A stretch of DNA of 64,000 nt from Cyanobium sp. CH-040. Lineage in GTDB: Bacteria; Cyanobacteriota; Cyanobacteriia; PCC-6307; Cyanobiaceae. Of the stretch, positions 40,711-50,125 are shown piece after piece. The DNA lies in NCBI RefSeq assembly GCF_024346135.1, contig NZ_JAGQCJ010000009.1:1-64000 (forward strand), in the 5' to 3' direction. Position 1 is the stretch's first letter. Every line of letters starts with the position of its first letter. Below the pieces are notes generated by a model that saw only the letters and a list, made by a program, of their open reading frames with translations, was not told the DNA's origin and searched no databases. The position numbers and the translations under genes were made by a program.

Positions 40711-43005
40711 ATGGTGAGCACCGCAAGCACATCCACGCCCGGCTGGCTCCAGATCTGGGTGGAGGCGGGCCGGGAAGGCCAGGTGTTCACCTACGCCAAT
40801 CCCGCCTGTCTGCCTCTGGCCATCGGCGATCTGGTGGAGGTGGGTCTGCAGGGCAGGCGCCACGCGGGCCTGGTGGTGGACGCGCTCTGCGCATCGCCGC
40901 CGGAGATGGCGGGCCGGCGCCTGCAGCCGGTGCACCGGCTGCTGCAGCCGGCCGCCGTGGACGGCAGCTGGCAGCGGCTGATCACGGCCGTGGCGGATCG
41001 CTGCCACACCAGCCGCTTCCGGACCCTCAAGAGCGCACTGCCGCCCGGCTGGCTGGGCCAGCGGCGCCCCGGCCATCGCACCGCCCCGGCCCCGATCTGG
41101 TACCTGCGGGTCCGTGAACCCCGGCCTGCCGGCAGCGAGGAGCACCTCAGCCAGCGCCAGCGGGATCTGCTGGCGCACCTGCGCCGGGCCGGAGCCCCCC
41201 TGCCGCTGCGCAGCGTCTGCGGGCGCGAGGGCTTCAGCCGCTCGGTGCTCCATGCGCTGGAGCGGCGCGGACTGGTGGACCGGGAGCGGGGGCCCGCCGA
41301 GCCGGCGGGCGTGGAGGGATGGAGCATCGGCGCCAGGAACGGCAACGCCCTGGCGCCACCACCGCCCCAGCCGGCGGTGCCCCCCCGCCAGCTCACGGCA
41401 GCCCAGGAGGAGGCTCTGGCGGCGATCGACAGCGCCCCAGCCGGCCAGGCGCTGCTGCTCTGGGGCGTGACCGGAGCGGGCAAGACGGAGGTGTATCTGC
41501 AGGCGGCGGCCCGCAGCCTGGGGCGGGGCCGCAGCGTGCTGATCCTGGCCCCGGAGATCGGGCTGATCCCCCAGCTGCTGGACCGCTGCCGCGAGCGCTT
41601 CGGGGCGCGGGTGGTGGAGTTCCACAGCGGCATGGGCGATGGTGCCCGGGTGGCCACCTGGCGGCGCTGCCTGAGCGGCACCCCGCTGCTGGCCGTGGGC
41701 ACGCGCTCGGCGGTGTTCCTGCCCCTGCCGGCCCTGGATCTGATCGTGCTCGACGAGGAACACGACAGCTCCTACAAGCAGGAGAGCCCCATGCCCTGCT
41801 ACCACGCCCGCGACGTGGCACGGCTGCGGGCGCGCCTGTGCGGCGCCCGCCTGCTGCTGGGCAGCGCTACCCCCGCACTGGAAACCTGGCTGGCCTGCCG
41901 GGACCCGGACGCCGACACGCGCCTGCTGCGCCTGCCCCAGCGCATCGGCGGGCGCCCCCTGCCGCCCGTGCGGGTGGTGGACATGCGTCAGGAGCTGGCC
42001 GAGGGACACCGCCGGCTGCTCAGCCGGCCGCTGCTCGATCGTCTCAGCGCCATCCGCGCGCTGGGGGAGCAGGCCGTGGTGCTGGTGCCGCGCCGCGGCT
42101 ACCACGCCTTTCTGAGCTGCCGCAGCTGCGGCGAGGTGGTGCTCTGCCCCCACTGCGACGTGGCCATGACGGTGCACCGCTCGCGGGGCGGGCGGGAGTG
42201 GCTGCGCTGCCACTGGTGCGACCACCGCGCCGAGCTGGGCGAACGCTGCGGCCACTGCGGCTCCACCGCCTTCAAGCCCTTCGGCGCCGGCACCCAGCGG
42301 GTGATGGACCAGCTGATGGCGGAGCTGGAGGGCCTGAGGGTGCTGCGCTTCGACCGCGACACCACCCGCGGCCGGGACGGCCACCGCCTGCTGCTGGAGC
42401 GCTTCGCCGCCGGTGAAGCGGATGTGCTGGTGGGCACCCAGATGCTGGCCAAGGGGATGGACCTGCCCCGGGTGACGCTGGCGGCGGTGCTGGCGGCCGA
42501 CGGCCTGCTGCACCGGCCGGACCTGCGGGCCGGCGAGCAGAGCCTGCAGCTGCTGCTGCAGCTGGCGGGCCGGGCCGGCCGGGGCGAGCGGCCCGGAGAG
42601 GTGCTGGTGCAGACCTACAGCCCGGAGCATCCGGTGATCCGCCATCTCGTCGATGGCCGCTACGACCGCTTCCTGGCGGAGGAACTGGAACTGAGGCGCC
42701 ACGGCGGGCTGGTGCCGTTCAGCCGTGCCTGCCTGCTGCGCTTCAGCGGCCCCAGCGCCTCGGCCACGGCCACGGCGGCGGCGTCCGTGGCCGAGAGCAT
42801 CCTGCCGGCGGCGGGGCGGCAGGGCTGGTGCGTGATCGGACCCGCCCCGGCCCCCGTGGCCCGGGTGGCGGGCCGCAGCCGCTGGCAGCTGCTGCTGCAC
42901 GGTCCAGCGGCGAGCACCCTGCCGCTGCCGCCGGAGGCGGAGCTGCGGCGGATGCTGCCGGCCTCCGTGGGCCTGGCGATCGACCCCGACCCGCTGGTGC
43001 TCTGA
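40711..43005 (+). CDS. priA: Primosomal replication-restart helicase PriA
   Basis: 3'-5' DNA helicase that reloads the replisome at stalled forks. ATG 40711 gives 764 residues. It contains an N-terminal DNA-binding domain (WLQIWVEAGREGQVFTYANP), then the helicase core with Walker A LLWGVTGAGKTEVYLQ, motif II LIVLDEEHDSSYKQ and motif III GSATP. The zinc-binding domain has Cys pairs in CRSCGEVVLCPHC and CHWCDHRAELGERCGHC. Motifs V and VI are VLVGTQMLAKGMDLPRVT and QLAGRAGRG. All eight zinc cysteines are present. The C-terminus is divergent and low in complexity (ATATAAASVAES). Confidence 0.96.
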   Translation: MVSTASTSTPGWLQIWVEAGREGQVFTYANPACLPLAIGDLVEVGLQGRRHAGLVVDALCASPPEMAGRRLQPVHRLLQPAAVDGSWQRLITAVADRCHTSRFRTLKSALPPGWLGQRRPGHRTAPAPIWYLRVREPRPAGSEEHLSQRQRDLLAHLRRAGAPLPLRSVCGREGFSRSVLHALERRGLVDRERGPAEPAGVEGWSIGARNGNALAPPPPQPAVPPRQLTAAQEEALAAIDSAPAGQALLLWGVTGAGKTEVYLQAAARSLGRGRSVLILAPEIGLIPQLLDRCRERFGARVVEFHSGMGDGARVATWRRCLSGTPLLAVGTRSAVFLPLPALDLIVLDEEHDSSYKQESPMPCYHARDVARLRARLCGARLLLGSATPALETWLACRDPDADTRLLRLPQRIGGRPLPPVRVVDMRQELAEGHRRLLSRPLLDRLSAIRALGEQAVVLVPRRGYHAFLSCRSCGEVVLCPHCDVAMTVHRSRGGREWLRCHWCDHRAELGERCGHCGSTAFKPFGAGTQRVMDQLMAELEGLRVLRFDRDTTRGRDGHRLLLERFAAGEADVLVGTQMLAKGMDLPRVTLAAVLAADGLLHRPDLRAGEQSLQLLLQLAGRAGRGERPGEVLVQTYSPEHPVIRHLVDGRYDRFLAEELELRRHGGLVPFSRACLLRFSGPSASATATAAASVAESILPAAGRQGWCVIGPAPAPVARVAGRSRWQLLLHGPAASTLPLPPEAELRRMLPASVGLAIDPDPLVL

Positions 43006-43012
43006 GCCGGCT

Positions 43013-44179
43013 TCAGGCGGGCAGCTCGGGCCAGCCGAAGCCGAGGCGCCTGCGCAGGCCGGCCAGCAGCAGCACCAGGGCAAGACCCAGGCCGATCGCC
43101 ACGGCCCCCAGACCCAGCGGGCTCCAGCGCCAGCAGCGCAGCTGCAGCTGATTGAGCCGGCCCGGACGCAGTGGCCAGCGCAGCTCCGGACCCGGCTGGT
43201 CGCGCACCGCGGGCAGCACCTGCACCGGCTCCGGGACGGCCCACCGCACGGCCTGTCGCCGCAGGGGGCGGAGATCCACGGCCAGGGCCACGCCGGGCAC
43301 CGCGCCGGCGTCCCGCAGGTCGAACTCCAGCGCCAGCTCCTGGCGGACGCCCACCAGCCAGTTGGTCTCCCGCCACTGCCACAGGGGTGGTGGCAGGGAC
43401 ACACCGGCCAGCCGGGCCGCCGCGGTGGCGCTGGCGGCCAGGGTCTCCAGCGTGTCGGCGGCCGGCTGCATGCGCCCCTCGAGCCGGTCCACGCGGCCCT
43501 GCCGCCCGGAGGCCAGGGCCGGCCGCAGTCCCAGCTCCTGCAGCAGCCCGGCGAACTGGCGCTGCCACGGTCCCGGCGACTGCCCCTGCGCGGGGCTCAG
43601 CTCTTCCACCAGCTGCAACCGCCCGGGAGCCCCGAACTGCAGCTCGGCCCGCACCTCGACGCAGCCGGCCAGCAGCAGGGTGAGCAGCGTCAGCACCAGC
43701 ACCACTGCCGCGAGTCCCACCGGAGCCCGGGTGGGGCCCACCGGCGGCGGCGGTGGTGGTGGTGGTGGGCCTGCCGGTCCGGCGCGGCGGGAGCGCTGGC
43801 GGAGGGAGCCGGCGATCGGAGCCGTCTCACCGAGCTGCGGCAACGTCAGCGACCACTCCCGCGGCCGCTGGAGGGAGGGTGCCTCGAGCACCTCGAGCAG
43901 CTCCCGGGCCTGCAGCCGCAGGGCAGGGTCGGCGCAGCGCCGGGCCTGGTGGCAGCAGGCCAGGGCGGCGGCGCTGTTGCCCTGGCCCATGCAGGCGGTG
44001 GCCATCAGCAGCTGCAGCTGGCCGCCCTGGGGGGTGGCCGGCGGATGGCGGCTCACCAGGGGCTCCAGCAACCGCAGCACCGTGCCGTAGTCACCACGGT
44101 CGAGGGCCTCGCGGGCGTCGGCGAAGGGGTCGGCGAAGAGATCCGGAGAGGGTTCAGCGGGGGAAGGCTCGAGATTCAT
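43013..44179 (-). CDS. TPR-like domain fused to DUF3153, internal lipobox-like Cys
   Basis: The 388-residue protein has a soluble N-terminal part with a TPR-like helical stretch (AREALDRGDYGTVLRLLEPLV, residues about 21-100). A proline-rich linker (residues 138-146) is followed by a membrane helix (about 153-171, VGLAAVVLVLTLLTLLLAG), and Cys173 sits right after LLLAG in a lipobox-like sequence. The DUF3153 domain (VEVRAELQFGAPGRLQLVEEL and on) extends to a second C-terminal helix (LGAVAIGLGLALVLLLAGLRR). Stand-alone DUF3153 proteins are usually short membrane proteins with an N-terminal signal; here the domain appears preceded by an extra domain. The topology is therefore TPR in the cytoplasm and DUF3153 outside. 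It ends 8 bp from the convergent priA stop. Confidence 0.8.
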   Translation of the reverse strand: MNLEPSPAEPSPDLFADPFADAREALDRGDYGTVLRLLEPLVSRHPPATPQGGQLQLLMATACMGQGNSAAALACCHQARRCADPALRLQARELLEVLEAPSLQRPREWSLTLPQLGETAPIAGSLRQRSRRAGPAGPPPPPPPPPVGPTRAPVGLAAVVLVLTLLTLLLAGCVEVRAELQFGAPGRLQLVEELSPAQGQSPGPWQRQFAGLLQELGLRPALASGRQGRVDRLEGRMQPAADTLETLAASATAAARLAGVSLPPPLWQWRETNWLVGVRQELALEFDLRDAGAVPGVALAVDLRPLRRQAVRWAVPEPVQVLPAVRDQPGPELRWPLRPGRLNQLQLRCWRWSPLGLGAVAIGLGLALVLLLAGLRRRLGFGWPELPA

Positions 44180-44227
44180 CGCGCGCGCACCGGCTCTGCT
44201 CAGGTCCGTCTACTCCGTCCCGTCTAC

Positions 44228-45124
44228 TCAGTTCCGCAGCCAGCGTTCACTGCCCACCACCATCGTGCCGATGCCGGCATCGGTGAACACCTCCAGCAGC
44301 AGGGCATGGGGCACACGGCCATCCACGATGTGCGCGGCCCCCACCCCCTGGGCCAGGGCACGGATGCAGCACTCGGTCTTGGGGGTCATGCCGCCCTCCA
44401 CCACCCCCTCGGCGATCAGATCGCGGGCGCCCGCCAGGGTCACCTGGCGGATCAGCGAGGCGGGATCGTGGCGATCGCGCAGGATCCCCGGGGTGTCGGT
44501 GAGCAGGATCAGCTTCTCGGCCTGCAGGGCGGCCGCCAGCTCGCCGGCCACCGTGTCGGCGTTGATGTTGTGGGCCTGGCCCTCGCGGTCGGCGGCCACG
44601 CTGGAGATCACCGGGATGTAGCCGGCATCCAGCAGCGGGAAGAGCACGGCCGGATCCACGGCCTGCACCTCCCCCACCAGGCCGTGGTTGCCGTCGTCGT
44701 AGGTGCGGGCCACCACCAGGGAGCCGTCGCTGCCGCAGAGGCCCACGGCGCGGCCGCCGACGGTGTTGATGCCGTTGACGATGTGCTTGTTGACGCGGCC
44801 CACAAGCACCATTTCCACCACGTCCATGGTTTCGGGGGTGGTGACCCGCAGGCCCGCCTTGAACTGGGGCTGGATGTTGAGCCGACCCAGCCAGTCGTTG
44901 ATCTCCGGACCGCCCCCATGCACCACTACCGGCCGCACCCCCACCGAGGCCAGCAGCACCAGATCCCGGTAGACGGCGTCGCGCAGGTCGGCCCGGGCCA
45001 TCGCCGCCCCGCCGTATTTCACCACCACCCGGCGGCCCGAGAAGCGCTGGATGTAGGGCAGGGCCTCACTGAGCACCGAGACGCGCAGGGCATCGGTGCG
45101 GCTGATGGCGGGATCGGAGCTCAA
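44228..45124 (-). CDS. argB: Acetylglutamate kinase
   Basis: Phosphorylates N-acetylglutamate, the controlled step of arginine synthesis, and in cyanobacteria is activated by the PII protein GlnB. No ATG fits; TTG 45124 gives 298 residues and a normal N-terminus ([32 protein letters not shown]). Motifs visible are [49 protein letters not shown] and LTDTPGIL, with GGMTPK near the end. The arginine-sensitive N-terminal helix ([10 protein letters not shown]) is present, suggesting feedback inhibition and PII control. It lies between DUF2854 and DUF3153 on the minus strand. Confidence 0.96.
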   Translation of the reverse strand: MSSDPAISRTDALRVSVLSEALPYIQRFSGRRVVVKYGGAAMARADLRDAVYRDLVLLASVGVRPVVVHGGGPEINDWLGRLNIQPQFKAGLRVTTPETMDVVEMVLVGRVNKHIVNGINTVGGRAVGLCGSDGSLVVARTYDDGNHGLVGEVQAVDPAVLFPLLDAGYIPVISSVAADREGQAHNINADTVAGELAAALQAEKLILLTDTPGILRDRHDPASLIRQVTLAGARDLIAEGVVEGGMTPKTECCIRALAQGVGAAHIVDGRVPHALLLEVFTDAGIGTMVVGSERWLRN

Positions 45125-45182
45125 GGCAGCAGGGGGAATCGGGGGGTGATGGGCCCATGATCGGCCCCGCAGGCCCCGCGGC

Positions 45183-45740
45183 TCAGCCGGCGGGCGCCGG
45201 GACCGGCTGGGGCAGCAGCGTGAGCTGGAGTCCGTCCTCCCCCAGGGGCTCCAGGTCGGCCACCAGGCCGGCACCGAAGAAGCGGCCGAGGCGGTCGCGA
45301 CGCTCCTGCCAACGCTCGTAGGACACCGCGCCGCAGCGGAAGCGCAGACGCAGGCCATAGCCCCCGTCATGCTCCAGCTCCTCGACGCTGAGCAGCTGGG
45401 GAGGGTTGTCCTCGTCCCAGAGCTTGAGCACCTCCAGGGAACTCTCCAGGTGGGCCTTCTGGCCGTAACGCCAGCGCAGCACATCGGCCCGCAGCTTGCG
45501 CAGGGGCTCGCTCGCGGGCAGCTCCCGCAGGGTGCGGAAGCGATCGGGGGGCGTGAGCCGCTCGGGTGGGGGCAGTTCGGACGACTTCAGCGCCAGGCCA
45601 CCGAGCAGGATCGGGATGCCGTAGAAGATCGTCGGCAGGCTGAGATTGGGGTTGCCGCTGGCGTAACCGATCCAGCCGATCACCGAGAGAACCGCACCGG
45701 CCAGCGTGACCAGGCTGCCGGGCGAGAGAAGTGCTTGCAT
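45183..45740 (-). CDS. DUF2854 family membrane protein
   Basis: Cyanobacterial/plastid membrane protein of unknown function. ATG 45740 gives 185 residues. Two membrane helices are at residues about 7-27 ([20 protein letters not shown]) and 35-53 ([19 protein letters not shown]), with the family signature [31 protein letters not shown] between and in them. The rest is cytosolic and includes [30 protein letters not shown], typical of DUF2854. It overlaps nothing, ends 58 bp before the argB start, and is probably in the same transcript. Confidence 0.9.
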   Translation of the reverse strand: MQALLSPGSLVTLAGAVLSVIGWIGYASGNPNLSLPTIFYGIPILLGGLALKSSELPPPERLTPPDRFRTLRELPASEPLRKLRADVLRWRYGQKAHLESSLEVLKLWDEDNPPQLLSVEELEHDGGYGLRLRFRCGAVSYERWQERRDRLGRFFGAGLVADLEPLGEDGLQLTLLPQPVPAPAG

Positions 45741-45762
45741 GACGTCATCTTCCTGCATGCCC

Positions 45763-45972
45763 ATGGCCGACGCGACCCCACCCGAGGCGACACCTGGGGC
45801 CGCCTCCAGCGCGGCGGAGCTGGTGCGCCAGCTGCAGGCCGACCGCCTCTGGCTGCTGCGTCACATCGACAGCGGCGCCTGGCCCCAGTGGCGGCTGGAT
45901 CTGGCGGCCCTGGAGCGGGAACTGGGCGAACTCCTCGACCGGGTGGGGGAGCATCCCCAGGCGCAGGACTGA
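45763..45972 (+). CDS. Small hypothetical protein, 69 aa
   Basis: Soluble helical protein: AAELVRQLQADRLWLLRHIDSGAWPQWRLDLAALERELGELLDRVGEH with Trp residues in regular positions. Start chosen at ATG 45763 (ATG 45757 adds two residues). The N-terminus ADATPPEATPGAAS is flexible. No motif is recognised. It is divergent from DUF2854 (23 bp between starts) and convergent with ssb (24 bp). The coding bias of the helical part supports it as real. Confidence 0.6.
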   Translation: MADATPPEATPGAASSAAELVRQLQADRLWLLRHIDSGAWPQWRLDLAALERELGELLDRVGEHPQAQD

Positions 45973-45996
45973 ACCGTGGCCGGCGCCGCCGCGCGA

Positions 45997-46464
45997 TCAG
46001 AAGGGAATCTCGTCCTCACCCTCCGGCAGGTCGGGCACCAGGGGAGCGGCATTCCAGCTGGGGGCGGGGCTGGGACTGGGGCTGGCCAGGGGCTGGGGTG
46101 CGGCGGATCTGGCGGGGGCCGGAGCGGTGCCGCCCGCCTGGGCCGCGGCCGTGAATGCCGGCGCGGACAGGGGATGCAGCCGGGCGAGGGTGAACTCGGC
46201 CCGCTTCTCCTTGATGCCGTCCGCGCGGGTCACGGTGTTCATGCGCAGACGGCCTTCCAGCACCAGGCGCTGGCCGGGCTGGACGCGGTTCTGGAGGTCC
46301 TGGGCCAGGTTGCCCCAGCCCACCACCTTGAGCTGGCCCGGCGGGTCGTCGGGCCGGAGCCCCTCCACCTGCACGAGCATCTCCGCCACCGGCGTCTGGT
46401 TGTCCTGGGTGTAGCGGACCTGGGGCGCCTCGAGCACGTCGACTTCCAGAAGACAGTGATTCAC
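45997..46464 (-). CDS. ssb: Single-stranded DNA-binding protein
   Basis: Binds ssDNA in replication and recombination. GTG 46464 gives 155 residues beginning with the picocyanobacterial type start NHCLLEVDVLEAPQVRYTQDNQTPVAEM, an OB fold (KVVGWGNLAQDLQNRVQPGQRLVLEGRLRMNT) and TRADGIKEKRAEFTLARL. The C-terminal part is an Ala/Pro-rich linker ending with the acidic tip EGEDEIPF that recruits partner proteins such as PriA, which is also encoded in this window. The open frame up to 46482 adds six residues. Confidence 0.95.
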   Translation of the reverse strand: MNHCLLEVDVLEAPQVRYTQDNQTPVAEMLVQVEGLRPDDPPGQLKVVGWGNLAQDLQNRVQPGQRLVLEGRLRMNTVTRADGIKEKRAEFTLARLHPLSAPAFTAAAQAGGTAPAPARSAAPQPLASPSPSPAPSWNAAPLVPDLPEGEDEIPF

Positions 46465-46496
46465 GCCCGCTGACCCTCGCAACGCCGCCCATCCTG

Positions 46497-47384
46497 ATGC
46501 ACGATCCCCCGGCCCGGCCGCAGCCCGGGCGGCTCTGGCTGTTCAGCGGCACGGGAACCGGCCCACCGCTGGCGGCGCGCCTGCTGGCCCTGGGCTGGCG
46601 GGTGCGGGTGAGCGTGGTCACCGGCGCCGCCGCCCGGAAGTATCCCGACGATCCGGCCCTGGAGCTGCAGGTGGGGCCGCTGGGCGGAGCCGCCCGGCTG
46701 ACCGGCGAGCTGCAGCGGGCCCAGGCGCAGGGGCAACCCTTCCGGGTGGTGGTGGACGCCACCCATCCCTTCGCCAGCCGCATCCAGCACGAGCTGGCCG
46801 AGGGCAGTGCCGCCGCGGCGGTGCCGCTGCTGCGGCTGGAGCGGGACATGGAGATGGCGGCAGCGGAGCCGGCCGGGCCCCATGGCGGGGACTGCCGGCT
46901 GAGCGGCGGGGGAGTGGGCGGTGGAGGCGCGGTTGAGGAGCTCGCCGATCTGGGGGCCCTCAGGGCCGTGCCGCTGGCCGGCAGCCGGCTGCTGCTGGCG
47001 ATCGGCTCGCGCCACCTCGCCGAGGCCCTGCGCTGCAGCCCCGGCGCCCTGCATCACGCCCGGGTGCTGCCCCATCCGCAGGCCCTGAGGCTGGCCCTCG
47101 CAGCCGGCGTGCCCCCCCACCGCCTGGCCCCCCTGCACCCCCGACCGCCCGGCGAGCCGACGGAGCGGGATGAGGGGGGCGTGGAGGCGGCGCTGGTGCG
47201 GCGCTGGGGCATCGCGGTGATCCTGGCGCGGGCCTCGGGGCCACCCAGCGAAACCCTCTGGCGCCGGGTGGCAGCCACCGAGGGCTGCCGGCTGCTGCTG
47301 CTGCGCAGGCCGCAGCTGCCGCGCACCACACCTGGTCTCGATGCCGAGGCCCTGCTGCGGACCCTGGCAGCCTGGAACGACTGA
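46497..47384 (+). CDS. cobK: Precorrin-6A reductase (CobK/CbiJ)
   Basis: NADPH-dependent step in the corrin ring pathway towards cobalamin (pseudocobalamin in Synechococcus). The 295-residue sequence has the first fold with RLWLFSGTGTGPPLAARLLALGWRV at residues 11-35 and VVVDATHPFASRIQHELAEGS (typical 'DATHPFA' motif). The C-terminal part ends with VILARASGPPSETLWRRVAAT. A low-complexity Gly insert lies in the middle (RLSGGGVGGGGAVEE). ATG 46497 is divergent from ssb (32 bp). It is followed by cutA 11 bp downstream. Confidence 0.9.
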   Translation: MHDPPARPQPGRLWLFSGTGTGPPLAARLLALGWRVRVSVVTGAAARKYPDDPALELQVGPLGGAARLTGELQRAQAQGQPFRVVVDATHPFASRIQHELAEGSAAAAVPLLRLERDMEMAAAEPAGPHGGDCRLSGGGVGGGGAVEELADLGALRAVPLAGSRLLLAIGSRHLAEALRCSPGALHHARVLPHPQALRLALAAGVPPHRLAPLHPRPPGEPTERDEGGVEAALVRRWGIAVILARASGPPSETLWRRVAATEGCRLLLLRRPQLPRTTPGLDAEALLRTLAAWND

Positions 47385-47395
47385 TCCACGCAGCC

Positions 47396-47728
47396 GTGAT
47401 GCCTGAGGACGCCGATCTGGTGCTGGTGCTCACCACCGAGGCCGATCAGGAGCGGGCCGAAGCTCTGGCCCGGGCGGTTCTGGAGCGGCGGCTGGCGGCC
47501 TGTGTGGCCCTGCAGCCGCTCACCTCGCTTTACCACTGGCAGGGTGAGCTGCAGCGCGGCGCCGAGGTGCAGCTGCTGATCAAGACCCACCCCGCCAGCC
47601 TGGAGCCCCTGCGGCAGGCGGTGGTGGCGCTGCACAGCTACACGACACCGGAGTGGATCTACTGGCCGGCGCGCTGCAGCGGCGGCTACGGCGCCTGGCT
47701 GGCCGAGGGCTGCTGCCAGCCCAGGTGA
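47396..47728 (+). CDS. cutA: Divalent-cation tolerance protein CutA
   Basis: Small trimeric ferredoxin-like protein; in cyanobacteria it is conserved but the role is unsettled. The 110-residue product (GTG 47396 or ATG 47399) contains VLVLTTEADQERAEALARAVLERRLAACV and the signature SLYHWQGELQRGAEVQLLIKTH, then YTTPEWIYWPA. The 3' end overlaps the convergent PfkB-kinase gene by 43 bp. The C-terminal GGYGAWLAEGCCQPR lies in the overlap and may be partly an extension. Confidence 0.93.
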   Translation: MMPEDADLVLVLTTEADQERAEALARAVLERRLAACVALQPLTSLYHWQGELQRGAEVQLLIKTHPASLEPLRQAVVALHSYTTPEWIYWPARCSGGYGAWLAEGCCQPR

Positions 47729-48708
47729 CGGCAGGCCAGCTCGCGCAGGTCCACCTGGCTGCGGGGGCCGAGCTGGGTGACCACCTGGCCGGCGCAGAGA
47801 GAGGCCAGCCGGCCGCAGCTGAGCAGGTCCCTGCCCTGGGTGTAGGCGTGCAGGAAACCGGCGGCGTAGAGGTCACCGGCACCGGTGGTGTCCACCAGGG
47901 GGCCCAGCGTCACCGCCTCGATCGGGTGGCTCTCGTCACCGGCGAGCACCAGCGATCCCGCCTCGCTGCGGGTGAGGGCGGCCACCCGGCAGCGGCCGCG
48001 CACCTGCTCCACCGCCTCGGCGAAGCTATTGGCGCGGTAGAGGGCGGTGATCTCCATCTCGTTGGCGAACAGCAGGTCAACGTGACCGTCCACCAGCTCC
48101 TGGAAGCTCTCGCGGTGCCGCTCCACGCAGAACGCGTCGGACAGGCTCAGGGCCACCTCACCGCCGTGGGCCCGGGCCACCTCGGCGGCCGCGATGAAGG
48201 CCCGCTTGGCGGCATCGCTGTCCCAGAGGTAGCCCTCCAGATAGAGCACCCGGGCTCGGGCCACCATCTCCAGATCGAGGTCGGCCGGATCCAGACCCAC
48301 AGAGGCCCCCAGGTAGGTGCACATGGTGCGCTGGGCATCCGGCGTGACCAGGATCAGGCAGCGGGCCGTGGCGGGGCCGGCCGTGGCGGGCGGGGTGTCG
48401 AAGTGGGCTCCGGTCGCGCGGATGTCATGGGCGAAGATTCCGCCCAGCTGATCGTCGCGGACGCGGCCGATGAAGCCGGCCCGGCCGCCCAGCTGGGCGA
48501 TGCCGGCCAGGGTGTTGGCGGCCGAGCCGCCCGAGGTCTCCAGACCCGGCCCCACGCTCCCGTAGAGCCGCTGGGCCTGCTGCTCGTCCACCAGGGTCAT
48601 GGTGCCCTTGGTGAGCCCGTGGTCGCCCAGGAAGCGTTCCTCCGCGTGCACGAGCACGTCGACGATGGCGTTGCCGATGCCGACGACGTCCAGGTTTTTG
48701 GCGGTCAT
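47686..48708 (-). CDS. PfkB-family carbohydrate/nucleoside kinase (adenosine-kinase-like)
   Basis: ATG 48708 gives 340 residues. The ribokinase fold is complete: N-terminal DVVGIGNAIVDVLVHAEE, the GG motif LETSGGSAANTLAGIAQLGGRAGFIGRVRDD (about residues 60-90) and the C-terminal anion-hole motif LVDTTGAGDLYAAGFLHA. The segment NEMEITALY resembles adenosine-kinase and fructokinase types. Cyanobacterial proteins of this kind are annotated adenosine kinase or sugar kinase; the substrate is not decided. Read upstream, the frame to 48795 would overlap purA. It lies 22 bp after purA on the same strand, which fits an adenine-nucleotide role. Confidence 0.9.
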   Translation of the reverse strand: MTAKNLDVVGIGNAIVDVLVHAEERFLGDHGLTKGTMTLVDEQQAQRLYGSVGPGLETSGGSAANTLAGIAQLGGRAGFIGRVRDDQLGGIFAHDIRATGAHFDTPPATAGPATARCLILVTPDAQRTMCTYLGASVGLDPADLDLEMVARARVLYLEGYLWDSDAAKRAFIAAAEVARAHGGEVALSLSDAFCVERHRESFQELVDGHVDLLFANEMEITALYRANSFAEAVEQVRGRCRVAALTRSEAGSLVLAGDESHPIEAVTLGPLVDTTGAGDLYAAGFLHAYTQGRDLLSCGRLASLCAGQVVTQLGPRSQVDLRELACRHLGWQQPSASQAP

Positions 48709-48730
48709 GGAATGGACTGGGCAGGGTGGA

Positions 48731-50050
48731 TCAGGCGCTGAGCAGGGCCCGCTTGGGTCCGTGGATGGGATCCTCCACCACGATCGTCTGGTCACGGCCA
48801 GCGCCCAGCGACACGATCGCGATCGGCACCTCCATGAGCTCGGCGAGGAAGCGCAGGTAGCTCATCGCCGTGGCCGGCAGATCCTCCAGCGCGCGGCAGT
48901 CGGCCGTGGAGGACTGCCAACCGGGGAGGGTCTGGTAGATGGGTCGGCAGCGGGCGAAGTCCTCGGCGCTGCTGGGGAAGTGTTCGATGCGGCGGCCATC
49001 GAGCTCGTAGGCCACGCACACCTGGATCTCGTCGAGTTCATCGAGCACGTCCAGCTTGGTGATGGCCAGACAGTCCAGACCGTTCACCTCCACCGCATAG
49101 CGTCCGATCACACCGTCGAACCAGCCGCAGCGGCGCCGGCGGCCGGTGGTGGTGCCGTACTCGCCGCCCCGGTCACAGAGGTGGTCGTTGAGGCTCCCCT
49201 CCAGTTCGGTGGGGAAGGGCCCCTCGCCCACCCGGGTGGTGTAGGCCTTGGCCACGCCGATCACCCGGTCGATCAGGGTGGGGCCCACGCCGGCGCCGAT
49301 GCAGGCGCCGCCGCTCACCGGGTTGGAGGAGGTGACGTAGGGATAGGTGCCGTGATCGAGGTCCAGGAGGGTGCCCTGGGCGCCTTCGAAGAGGATGTTC
49401 TTGCGGGCCCGCGCCGCTTCGTGAATGGCCCGCGTGCAGTCCACCACGTGGGGCGCGAGCCGCTCGCCGTAGCCCACGTACTCCGCCACCACCGCCTCGA
49501 AATCGATCGGCTCGAGGCCGTAGAGCTTCTGGAGAATCTCGTTCTTCTCGGCCAGGGGGCCGGCCAGGCGCTCCCGCAGCCGCTGCTCGTCCAGCAGGTC
49601 GATGATGCGGATGCCGTTGCGCTCCGACTTGTCGGCATAGGTGGGACCGATGCCGCGGCCGGTGGTGCCGATGCGCCGGGCGCCGCGCCGCTGCTCCATC
49701 GCCTGATCCAGCAGGCGGTGGTAGGGCATGGTCACGTGGGCGGTGGAGGCGAGCCTCAGGCCCGTCACCTCGATGCCCAGCTCGAGCAGCATGTCGAGCT
49801 CGCTGAGCATCACCCGGGGATCGACCACCGTGCCCGAACCGATCAGGCAGGTGGTGTCGGGGTAGAGGATTCCGGAGGGAATCAGGTGCAGCTTCAGCAC
49901 CCGGTCGTCCACCACGATCGTGTGGCCGGCGTTGACGCCGCCCTGATAGCGCACGACCACGTCGGCCGAACGACTCAGGAGATCGGTGATCTTGCCCTTG
50001 CCCTCGTCACCCCACTGCGCACCGATGACGACGACGTTGGCCAAGGACAC
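48731..50050 (-). CDS. purA: Adenylosuccinate synthetase
   Basis: Converts IMP and aspartate to adenylosuccinate with GTP, in AMP synthesis. The 439-residue protein starts with GTG 50050 ([26 protein letters not shown]) and carries the P-loop QWGDEGKGK, the base-binding segments [23 protein letters not shown] and [20 protein letters not shown], and the C-terminal VGAGRDQTI-type segment. The length is normal. Psb27 is 75 bp upstream. Confidence 0.97.
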   Translation of the reverse strand: MSLANVVVIGAQWGDEGKGKITDLLSRSADVVVRYQGGVNAGHTIVVDDRVLKLHLIPSGILYPDTTCLIGSGTVVDPRVMLSELDMLLELGIEVTGLRLASTAHVTMPYHRLLDQAMEQRRGARRIGTTGRGIGPTYADKSERNGIRIIDLLDEQRLRERLAGPLAEKNEILQKLYGLEPIDFEAVVAEYVGYGERLAPHVVDCTRAIHEAARARKNILFEGAQGTLLDLDHGTYPYVTSSNPVSGGACIGAGVGPTLIDRVIGVAKAYTTRVGEGPFPTELEGSLNDHLCDRGGEYGTTTGRRRRCGWFDGVIGRYAVEVNGLDCLAITKLDVLDELDEIQVCVAYELDGRRIEHFPSSAEDFARCRPIYQTLPGWQSSTADCRALEDLPATAMSYLRFLAELMEVPIAIVSLGAGRDQTIVVEDPIHGPKRALLSA

Positions 50051-50125
50051 GGCGGCCCGAAGCCGCTTGTGAGCACAAGCGAAGAGCCTCTCATCCTGCG
50101 GGGGAGTTCGTAAAGGGCGGCGGGA

